From positions 372,001 through 436,000 of the forward strand of contig NZ_CP134890.1 in NCBI RefSeq assembly GCF_032098525.1: DNA of 64,000 bases, written 5' to 3'. The position numbers and the translations under genes were made by a program. This DNA comes from Flavobacterium sp. PMTSA4. Its GTDB lineage: Bacteria; Bacteroidota; Bacteroidia; Flavobacteriales; Flavobacteriaceae. How positions within the stretch are numbered: position 1 is the first letter of the stretch; every line of letters starts with the position of its first letter. This document shows, one piece after another, positions 57,503 to 64,000 of the stretch. Below the pieces are notes generated by a model, which was not told where the DNA came from, searched no databases, and saw only the letters and a list, made by a program, of their open reading frames with translations.

Positions 57503-59008
57503 ATGAAAAAAGAAGTAAAAATATTTTTGTATGCTGCTATTGTAATATTTATTACATCGTGTAGTAGCGATTTTATGGATGTCAAACCAGAAGGAATGAC
57601 AACTGAAGATAATTATTATAAAGATGAGGCTCAGGCAAAAGCAGCCTTGACCTCTGTTTATGATTTATTGAGAAAAAACTCGGGCGGTTTTGAAAACATG
57701 ATAACTATGTTCAATGCAGCATCAGACGATCATGTTGCTGGTGGTGGAGGTGAAAGTGATGGAGCAGGTATTCAGTCATTTTCAAATTATACTATAAATC
57801 CTTATACAATACCTGTAAGCTTTTGGAGCGACTATTACAAAGGAATTTACAGAGCTAATGTATTATTATCCAAGCTTCCGGGTGTACCAATGGATGAGAA
57901 CGTTAAAGTAAGATTTACTGCAGAAGCAAAAACGTTAAGAGCCTATTATTATTTCAATCTTGTTAGAATGTTTAAAAACGTTCCTCTAATAACTCAACCT
58001 CTATCGGCTTCAGAATTCTATAATGTGCCTCAAGCATTACCAGAAGATGTATATGCTCAGATAGAACAGGATTTATTAGAATCAATTGATAATTTGCCTA
58101 CCACTGTTACTATCGAAACTGATGGAGGAAGATTAACAAGAGGAGCTGCAAAAGCTATCTTGGGTAAAGTTTATCTTTATGAAGGTAAAAATACTTTAGC
58201 AGCGGAGCAATTTTTAGATGTAAATGGAACTCCTGGACAAACAAGTCAATATGGTTACCATTTATTGAGCAGTTTTGCTGATTTATGGAGTTTTACCAAT
58301 AAGTTCAACACAGAGTCTATTCTTGAAGTATCTCATTCTGCTCAAGGTTCATATTGGGGTATTTGGGGAAGTAGCTCAGATGAAGGCAATACCGTAAACG
58401 TTATGGTTGGACCAAGAAGTTATAACAAGCTTGATAATCAAGCACCAGAACTTCCATCTGGATGGAGTTTCAATGTATTTACTCAAAACTTCTATGATTT
58501 CATGCAAGGTGATCCTAGATTTAATGCAACAGTGTTTGATCTAAAAACACTTAATCAAGATGGTCATGCTAGTTATATAGCAGGTTATCAGGATACAGGT
58601 TATTTCTTGAACAAATTTTTACCTAAACAAGCTGACGTTTACGATGGAAGTTTAGGTGGAGATGCAGTTTTAAACTATGCTCAAAATACTTATGCCATTA
58701 GATTAGCAGATACTTATCTTATGGAAGCTGAAGCATTAGGCGGTACTGGAGGCAGAGCACAAGCTTTGTTAGACGCAGTAAGAGCAAGAGTTGGACTTTC
58801 ATCTGTGCCAGTATCTATGAGTGCTATCAAAGACGAAAGAAGAAGAGAGTTAGCTGGTGAAGGACATAGATGGTTTGATTTAGTTCGTTGGGGTGATGCA
58901 CCTGCTAAGTTAGGAAACAGAGGTTTTGTTGCTGGTAAAAACGAAATTTTACCAATTCCTATTGCTGAAACTAATAACACCTTAATTCAACAAAATCCAA
59001 TTTATTAA
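57503..59008 (+). CDS. SusD/RagB family glycan-binding lipoprotein
   Basis: 501 residues from ATG 57503, which starts the lipoprotein signal (EVKIFLYAAIVIFITSCSSD); an upstream frame inside susC is not used. The TPR-rich SusD fold is visible: MDVKPEGMTTEDNYYKDEAQ, AKTLRAYYYFNLVRMFKNVP, GAAKAILGKVYLYEG, LADTYLMEAEAL, and the end RRRELAGEGHRWFDLVRWGD, KNEILPIP. It caps SusC at the cell surface and binds glycan. Located between susC and two further surface lipoproteins. Confidence 0.96.
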   Translation: MKKEVKIFLYAAIVIFITSCSSDFMDVKPEGMTTEDNYYKDEAQAKAALTSVYDLLRKNSGGFENMITMFNAASDDHVAGGGGESDGAGIQSFSNYTINPYTIPVSFWSDYYKGIYRANVLLSKLPGVPMDENVKVRFTAEAKTLRAYYYFNLVRMFKNVPLITQPLSASEFYNVPQALPEDVYAQIEQDLLESIDNLPTTVTIETDGGRLTRGAAKAILGKVYLYEGKNTLAAEQFLDVNGTPGQTSQYGYHLLSSFADLWSFTNKFNTESILEVSHSAQGSYWGIWGSSSDEGNTVNVMVGPRSYNKLDNQAPELPSGWSFNVFTQNFYDFMQGDPRFNATVFDLKTLNQDGHASYIAGYQDTGYFLNKFLPKQADVYDGSLGGDAVLNYAQNTYAIRLADTYLMEAEALGGTGGRAQALLDAVRARVGLSSVPVSMSAIKDERRRELAGEGHRWFDLVRWGDAPAKLGNRGFVAGKNEILPIPIAETNNTLIQQNPIY

Positions 59009-59020
59009 TAAGTAAGAATT

Positions 59021-60118
59021 ATGAAAAAAATATTTTTTAATATAACACTTTTTACAGCCATATTGCTTTTTGCAGGATGTTCAAAGGATGGTATAGATGA
59101 TGATGTATCCTCGTTAAATTCTGTTACCTCAGGAAATTATGATAGAATTTTTGACGTCAGTAATGATAACTCAGGACTAGTAAAAATTACTCCAATAGCT
59201 GAAGGAGTTTCTAGATCAGTAGTCACTTTAGGTCATGGTACAGATGGTCCAACTAACGTTTTTCCAGGTGGAAGTGTTTCTCATAACTATCCCGAAGGTA
59301 GCTATACTGTTTCTATTCAGTCTTTTGATATTGGTGGTAATAGTGTAACAAATGATTATCCATTACAGATAACGTATAGAGCTCCAGAGAATGTTGCGAT
59401 AAACGAAAGTGTTGCTGGATATGAGGTAACTGTTGCCGCAACTGCAGATTATGCTAATGGTTTTTTAGTTTACTATGGAGATGTGGTAAATGAAACACCA
59501 ACTTCTCAAGCAGTAGGGCAAAGTCTTCCGCCACATACTTATGCAGCTGGTAGTTACACAATAACCGTTGTGGCACTTAGCGGAGGTGCAGCTACAACAA
59601 CAGAAACTAAAACAATTACCATCTATAATCCATATAGTTTACCTATAACTTATGAAGATTCTCATCAGAACTATGGAATTGGTGGAACTTTTGGAGGAGT
59701 TAATGTTGCCAAAGTAGCTAATCCTTATTCAGGAGGCATTAACACTAGCGCTAATGTTTGGCAATATACCAAACCAGGTGGAGCGGCTTCTTGGAGTGGA
59801 ACTTGGACACCATTGGCTCCGCCAGATGGAACTCCAATTAACATCAATAATGGCTCAAAAATTAAAGTTATGGTTTACGCTTCAGAAGCAGGAAAAGAAC
59901 TCAATGTTGAACTTGAACAAGGCTCTAATGGAGTTGCGAACCAAGTATTAAAAGTACCGGTTACTATTGCTAATCAGTGGCAGGAACTAGAATTTAATTT
60001 TGGAGCATTAGGTATTCCAGCAGGAACAACTTTTAGACAGTTAGTTTTTAGATACAATGATGTTGCTGATGGAACTGGTGAAGTTATTTATATAGACAAT
60101 GTAGTACAATCAAATTAA
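59021..60118 (+). CDS. PUL surface lipoprotein (SusE/F-position, PKD plus CBM-like)
   Basis: 365 residues with a lipoprotein signal (NITLFTAILLFAGCSKDG). Residues about 30-205 contain two PKD-like Ig domains (TLGHGTDGPTNVFPGGSVSH, EGSYTVSIQSFD; AAGSYTITVVALSGGAATTT). The last 150 residues (LPITYEDSHQNYGIGGTFGG, SKIKVMVYASEAGKELNVEL, WQELEFNFG, GEVIYIDNVV) look like a carbohydrate-binding jelly roll. It lies 12 bp after susD, the place of a surface glycan-binding protein. Ligand is inferred to be beta-glucan. Confidence 0.85.
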   Translation: MKKIFFNITLFTAILLFAGCSKDGIDDDVSSLNSVTSGNYDRIFDVSNDNSGLVKITPIAEGVSRSVVTLGHGTDGPTNVFPGGSVSHNYPEGSYTVSIQSFDIGGNSVTNDYPLQITYRAPENVAINESVAGYEVTVAATADYANGFLVYYGDVVNETPTSQAVGQSLPPHTYAAGSYTITVVALSGGAATTTETKTITIYNPYSLPITYEDSHQNYGIGGTFGGVNVAKVANPYSGGINTSANVWQYTKPGGAASWSGTWTPLAPPDGTPININNGSKIKVMVYASEAGKELNVELEQGSNGVANQVLKVPVTIANQWQELEFNFGALGIPAGTTFRQLVFRYNDVADGTGEVIYIDNVVQSN

Positions 60119-60124
60119 AATACT

Positions 60125-61078
60125 ATGAAACAAAGAATTAAAATATTATCGATTGTAGTAATCATGATTCCCGTGCTATTCATAGCTTGTCAGGATGAAG
60201 ATTATAATTTAGGAGATTTAACAACACCAACAAATTTAGTAATAAGTACAGAAGTTGTTGGTCAAAGTTCATCAAACCCATTTGGGGATGGTTCAGGAAA
60301 TGTAAACATTAATGCTAATGCTAGCGATGCATTATCATACAAAATTGGTTACAAGGACATTACAGATTTAGCTAGTCCAACGGAGTTTGTAAATATGCCT
60401 CAAGGAAGTGCTACAAAAAAATTCACTTCACTTGGAGAACATACTTATAGAATTACAGTTATAGCTTATGGACGTGGAGGAACTTCAACAGTAGCATCAG
60501 AAGATATAACAGTCTTTAGTAGCTTTAATGCAGATCCTCAAATTGTAACAAGTTTAACTAGTGATGCTTCTAAATCTTGGGTTGTTGATAAAAGCGTACC
60601 AGGACATTTTGGTGTTGGACCTTGGAGTGAGGGAAGTTATGTTCCTGAATGGTGGTCAGCAGCAATTAATGAAAAAGTTGCTTGTTGTAATTGTTTTTAT
60701 ACAGCTACATACACATTTGTTAAAAACTCTTCAAATAGTTTTACTTTGAATGTAGCTACTCCTGATGGAGCATTTACTAAAACGGGTACATTAGCATCTA
60801 TTCCTGGAATACCATCATCAGGAGATGAAGGATGTTATAATTATGGCGGCGGATCATCTTCATTTAATTTTGTTCCTTCAAGCATGAACCCTTCCAATTC
60901 AGAGGTAGTGACAACACATACAAGTATTCTTTTATCGGGTACAACAACTTTTATTGGATACGGAGCTTTACAAAAAGAATTTGAAATTCTTGAAATAAAC
61001 GATAATTACATGTATTTGAGAGCACAAGGTACTGAAACTGGAAATGCTTGGTACCTTAAATTAATACCAGCCAATTAA
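60125..61078 (+). CDS. PUL surface lipoprotein with PKD-like domain
   Basis: 317 residues; lipoprotein signal (ILSIVVIMIPVLFIACQDED). The first domain starts LVISTEVVGQSSSNPFGDGS, NVNINANASDALSYKIGYKD, closely like the N-terminal part of the following GH16 enzyme (LVVNTEIVGLTASLPNGDGS). The rest (SKSWVVDKSVPGHFGVGPWS, EGSYVPEWWSAAINEKVACC, NCFYTATYTF) is a lipocalin/beta-sandwich-like domain known from such loci but without an assigned role. A terminator follows, so the susC-to-60125 set is one main transcript with partial read-through expected. Confidence 0.83.
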   Translation: MKQRIKILSIVVIMIPVLFIACQDEDYNLGDLTTPTNLVISTEVVGQSSSNPFGDGSGNVNINANASDALSYKIGYKDITDLASPTEFVNMPQGSATKKFTSLGEHTYRITVIAYGRGGTSTVASEDITVFSSFNADPQIVTSLTSDASKSWVVDKSVPGHFGVGPWSEGSYVPEWWSAAINEKVACCNCFYTATYTFVKNSSNSFTLNVATPDGAFTKTGTLASIPGIPSSGDEGCYNYGGGSSSFNFVPSSMNPSNSEVVTTHTSILLSGTTTFIGYGALQKEFEILEINDNYMYLRAQGTETGNAWYLKLIPAN

Positions 61079-61088
61079 TTTTTTTATG

Positions 61089-61122
61089 ACACACTGGATT
61101 TTATTAATCCAGTGTGTTTTTT
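61089..61122 (+). terminator. Terminator or attenuator inside the PUL
   Basis: Perfect 12-bp stem ACACACTGGATT / AATCCAGTGTGT around TTATT, then a T-run; separates the binding-protein genes from the glycosidase genes. Confidence 0.92.
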
Positions 61123-61138
61123 AACGTTTTAAAATTCT

Positions 61139-62200
61139 ATGAAAAAAGTAAAGCTAATTTTAGTAATCGTTTTTTGTGTTCTTATACCTTTAATAAGTTG
61201 TAGTAGTGATTCAGGGGATAATTCTTCTAATAATAAACCTTCAAACTTAGTTGTAAACACAGAGATTGTAGGATTAACTGCTTCATTGCCAAATGGAGAT
61301 GGAAGTGGTGTTGTGAATTTCATAATATCTGCCGATAATGCAACATCTTACAAATTATTGATTGGTACAGAAACAATCACATCAACATCCGGAATAGTTA
61401 GTCATACTTTTAATCAGTCTGGAACAAATACTTATACTATCTATGTTTCAGCCTATAATGGGAATGAGTTTATTTCAACAACAGTTAACTTAACTGTTTA
61501 TGTAACGCCAAGTCTAGTTTGGTCTGATGAGTTTAATGTTAATGGTTCACCAGACAATACTAAATGGAGTTATGAAACAGGAACTGGTTCAGGTGGATGG
61601 GGAAATAATGAGTTGCAGTATTATACCAATCGTCCCGAAAATGTTAAAGTAGAAAATGGATTATTGAAAATTACAGCTATTAAAGAAAATTATAGTGGAA
61701 GCGCATACACCTCAGGACGTATTGTCACAAAAGATAAATATTCTGTTAAATACGGAAGAATTGATATCAGAGCAAAGCTTCCTATTGGAGGTGGAACATG
61801 GCCTGCGCTTTGGATGCTAGGAAATAATATTTCTTCTGCAGGTTGGCCTGCTTGTGGAGAAATTGATATAATGGAACATGTTGGAAACGATTTGAATAGA
61901 ATTCATGGAACGCTACATTATCCTGGTCATTCAGGAGGTAATGCAGATAGCTCAAGTATCTTGATTTCAAATGTTTCATCAGAGTTTCATGTTTATTCTA
62001 TCGATTGGAATGCTTCATTTATAAAATTTTATGTTGACAACCAGTTGTTTTATACGTTTAACAACGGTGGTAATTTACCTTTCAACCAACCTTTCTTTTT
62101 CATTTTAAATTGTGCAATGGGAGGAAATTTTGGTGGTTCAGTTGATCCAAACTTCGTGAGTTCAACTCTTGAAGTGGATTATGTTAGAGTCTATAATTAA
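61139..62200 (+). CDS. GH16 beta-1,3-glucanase (laminarinase) lipoprotein
   Basis: 353 residues. Lipoprotein signal (LILVIVFCVLIPLISCSSD), a PKD-like domain at about 30-125 and the GH16 catalytic domain at about 130-353: LVWSDEFNVNGSPDNTKWSY, WGNNELQYYTNRPENVKVEN, SGRIVTKDKYSVKYGRIDIR, and the active site GEIDIMEHVGND with the two glutamates and aspartate, then HGTLHYPG. The E-I-D-I-M-E form is that of laminarinases. It would cut beta-1,3-glucan at the cell surface. Starts 17 bp after the terminator stem, so its expression may rely on read-through. Confidence 0.94.
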   Translation: MKKVKLILVIVFCVLIPLISCSSDSGDNSSNNKPSNLVVNTEIVGLTASLPNGDGSGVVNFIISADNATSYKLLIGTETITSTSGIVSHTFNQSGTNTYTIYVSAYNGNEFISTTVNLTVYVTPSLVWSDEFNVNGSPDNTKWSYETGTGSGGWGNNELQYYTNRPENVKVENGLLKITAIKENYSGSAYTSGRIVTKDKYSVKYGRIDIRAKLPIGGGTWPALWMLGNNISSAGWPACGEIDIMEHVGNDLNRIHGTLHYPGHSGGNADSSSILISNVSSEFHVYSIDWNASFIKFYVDNQLFYTFNNGGNLPFNQPFFFILNCAMGGNFGGSVDPNFVSSTLEVDYVRVYN

Positions 62201-62228
62201 TGTTTGTTTAGGTTAGTAAGTCATTCTT

Positions 62229-62268
62229 CAGCTTCCGTTAAGTCGGAAGCTGATAAATGAGTTTTTTT
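62229..62268 (+). terminator. Hairpin with T-run after the GH16 gene
   Basis: CAGCTTCC / GGAAGCTG stem, extendable to CAGCTTCCG/CGGAAGCTG, followed by GATAAATGAGTTTTTTT. Weak distance to the T-run, so an attenuator is possible. Confidence 0.65.
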
Positions 62269-62278
62269 AAAATTAAAA

Positions 62279-63718
62279 ATGAAAAAGAAAATCAATAGAA
62301 AATGGAAGCATCTAGCTTCATTATTAATAATATTTATAGGATGTTCATCATCACCAGACAGTGGCGAAGGAGGAAACACAAATCCTATAACAAATGATGT
62401 TACTTTTTGGTTGACAAAAGGCAATGAAACCGTAAAGTTAGAAAAACAAAATACGGTTTTAGGTTTTACAACTAATACAAATTCCTATCCAAATATTGAG
62501 GTTAACCAAAATCAAACTTTTCAAACTATTGATGGATTTGGATATACACTAACAGGAGGAAGTGCTGAAGTAATAAATCAGTTAGCAGCCTCAAAAAAAC
62601 AAGAATTATTGCAGGACCTTTTTGGAAATTCAATTAATTCTATTTCTGTCAGTTATTTAAGAATAGGCATTGGAGCAACCGATTTGAATAGCTCAGTGTT
62701 TAGTTATGATGATATGCCTGCTGGTCAAACAGATGTTGGGTTAACAAATTTTAGTCTTTCTCAAGACAGCCAGTTAATTAATCTTCTAAAAGAAATTATA
62801 TTAATCAATCCAAACATAAAAATTATGGCTACTCCATGGTCAGCACCAGTTTGGATGAAAGATAATGGTAGTTCAGTTGGAGGAAGCTTACAGCAACAAT
62901 ATTATGGAGTTTATGCGCAATATTTTGTTAGATATATTCAAGCAATGCAACAAGAAGGTATATCTATTAGTGCAATTACACCACAAAATGAGCCTCTTCA
63001 TGGAGGTAACAATCCAAGTATGCTTATGACTGCATTACAACAAGCAGATTTTATTAAAAATCATCTAGGTCCAGCTTTTCAAACTAATGGAATTACAACA
63101 AAAATTATAGTTTATGACCATAATTGTGACAGACCTGATTATCCAATAACAGTTATGTCTGATAGTAATGCTAATCAATACATTGATGGTGCTGCATTTC
63201 ATTTATACGGTGGAGATATTTCAGCTTTAAGCAATGTTCATAATGCATTTCCAAACAAGAATCTTTATTTCACAGAGCAATATACTGCTGCTAATGGTTC
63301 ATTTGAAGGCGATTTAAAATGGCATTTGAAAAATGTGATTATTGGTTCTATGCGCAACTGGAGTAAAAATGCTCTTGAATGGAATTTAGCAAATAATACA
63401 TCATTCGGACCACATACACAAGGTGGATGTGATAGCTGTAAAGGAGCAATTACTATTAATGGAAATTTTAGTTACACTAAAAACGTTAGTTATTATATAA
63501 TTGCACATGCTTCAAAATTTGTTCCTCAAGGTTCAATTAGAATAGGTTCGAGTCAAATATCAAATGTTTCAAATGTAGTTTTTAAAACTCCCGATGGTAA
63601 GTATGTTATGATTGCTGTAAATGATAGCACTTCCGCACAAGTATTTAATGTAAAGTTTAATGGTAAATGGGTTCTGGTTTCATTAGATTCTGGTTCCGCA
63701 GGAACATTTATCTGGTAA
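62279..63718 (+). CDS. GH30 beta-glycosidase lipoprotein
   Basis: 479 residues; lipoprotein signal (KHLASLLIIFIGCSSSPDSG). Catalytic fold of GH30: QTIDGFGYTLTGGSAEVINQ, SYLRIGIGATDLN, KIMATPWSAPVWMKDNGSSV, acid/base ITPQNEPLHGG and nucleophile NLYFTEQYTA, then the beta-sandwich end. GH30 members in laminarin-type loci cleave beta-1,6-linked glucose branches or are beta-glucosidases. With GH16 upstream this fits debranching of laminarin; specificity within GH30 is inference. Confidence 0.93.
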   Translation: MKKKINRKWKHLASLLIIFIGCSSSPDSGEGGNTNPITNDVTFWLTKGNETVKLEKQNTVLGFTTNTNSYPNIEVNQNQTFQTIDGFGYTLTGGSAEVINQLAASKKQELLQDLFGNSINSISVSYLRIGIGATDLNSSVFSYDDMPAGQTDVGLTNFSLSQDSQLINLLKEIILINPNIKIMATPWSAPVWMKDNGSSVGGSLQQQYYGVYAQYFVRYIQAMQQEGISISAITPQNEPLHGGNNPSMLMTALQQADFIKNHLGPAFQTNGITTKIIVYDHNCDRPDYPITVMSDSNANQYIDGAAFHLYGGDISALSNVHNAFPNKNLYFTEQYTAANGSFEGDLKWHLKNVIIGSMRNWSKNALEWNLANNTSFGPHTQGGCDSCKGAITINGNFSYTKNVSYYIIAHASKFVPQGSIRIGSSQISNVSNVVFKTPDGKYVMIAVNDSTSAQVFNVKFNGKWVLVSLDSGSAGTFIW

Positions 63719-63728
63719 ATTATATCCC

Positions 63729-64000
63729 ATGAAAAAAATAAATCTAATAACGCTATTAATAACAACAATCGTTTTTTCTCAGCAAAAAAAGATAAACCAA
63801 CCATCTTTTTCAACAAAAGGAAAAACAATAACTGTTTATACAACAACTGGTGATAGTGATATAAAATTGACAAAAACAGATGAGTTAAGTTTTAAAGAAT
63901 TAAACCAGCCATTAGAAACTCAGACATGTGTTTTTGTTAATCCAAATAAAAAATTTCAAACCTTTATCGGTATTGGAGGAGCTATTACTGATGCCAGCGC
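63729..64000 (+). CDS. Second GH30-like glycosidase, N-terminal part (cut by window edge)
   Basis: 90 codons to the edge, start ATG 63729, 10 bp after the previous stop. Signal peptide (INLITLLITTIVFSQQ). VFVNPNKKFQTFIGIGGAIT followed by DAS is the start of the GH30 barrel (compare QTIDGFGYTLTGGSAE in the gene before). It is a separate enzyme, not a duplicate, as the lead sequence differs. The frame stays open to the end of the window. Confidence 0.88.
   Translation, partial: MKKINLITLLITTIVFSQQKKINQPSFSTKGKTITVYTTTGDSDIKLTKTDELSFKELNQPLETQTCVFVNPNKKFQTFIGIGGAITDAS

Overview
The window is a low-GC chromosomal segment from a member of the Flavobacteriaceae, most likely a Flavobacterium-like species. 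The signs are type IX secretion tails on two proteins, a SusC/SusD pair, TTG-N17-23-TAnnTTTG promoters, no obvious Shine-Dalgarno sequences, and a tmRNA whose tag reads GENNYALAA.

Layout. (1) 1-2579, minus strand: a tight housekeeping operon folE-cysS-yidD-lgt (lgt runs off the left edge). (2) 2722-11346: a 2874-residue secreted repeat protein with a type B T9SS tail, convergent with ssrA (11469-11863). (3) About 11.9-20.2 kb: an accessory region. A very large STAND-type NTPase with an N-terminal nuclease-like domain and a CoiA-like nuclease (13293-18552) look like an antiphage module. They sit in repeat-rich, GT-biased non-coding DNA, between two small genes of a type common in flavobacteria. 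(4) 20.2-34 kb: secreted or envelope proteins, a GIY-YIG gene bracketed by a perfect 23-bp inverted repeat, a copper-type P-type ATPase with a hairpin leader, a GH97 glucosidase plus sugar MFS transporter, an M28 peptidase with a T9SS tail, and a roughly 21-bp minisatellite. (5) 34105-46128: the most striking region, an integron-like cassette array. (6) 46262-51127: a small membrane protein, a PAS-LuxR regulator, a lipoprotein and uvrA. (7) 51258-64000: a polysaccharide utilization locus (hybrid sensor-regulator, SusC, SusD, two PKD-type surface lipoproteins, GH16, GH30 and a second partial GH30). It best fits use of laminarin-type beta-1,3/1,6-glucan.

The array. A 276-residue tyrosine recombinase is transcribed away from an exact flavobacterial promoter that points into 14 consecutive units, all in one orientation. 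Units abut at G^TT. In nearly every unit the first 7-15 bases are the reverse complement of its last 7-15 bases before the final AAC, which is the R'/R'' relation of integron gene cassettes. Between units lie attC-like inverted repeats whose arms covary in sequence while the terminal AAC and GTT stay fixed. Cargo includes lipoproteins, membrane proteins, a restriction-modification pair, a serine hydrolase, a low-molecular-weight phosphatase and two related small proteins. A 232-bp unit without a gene occurs four times, essentially identical, once directly at the presumed attI. The recombinase is Xer-like in length and shows no room for the extra IntI-specific segment, so this may be a divergent integron lineage.
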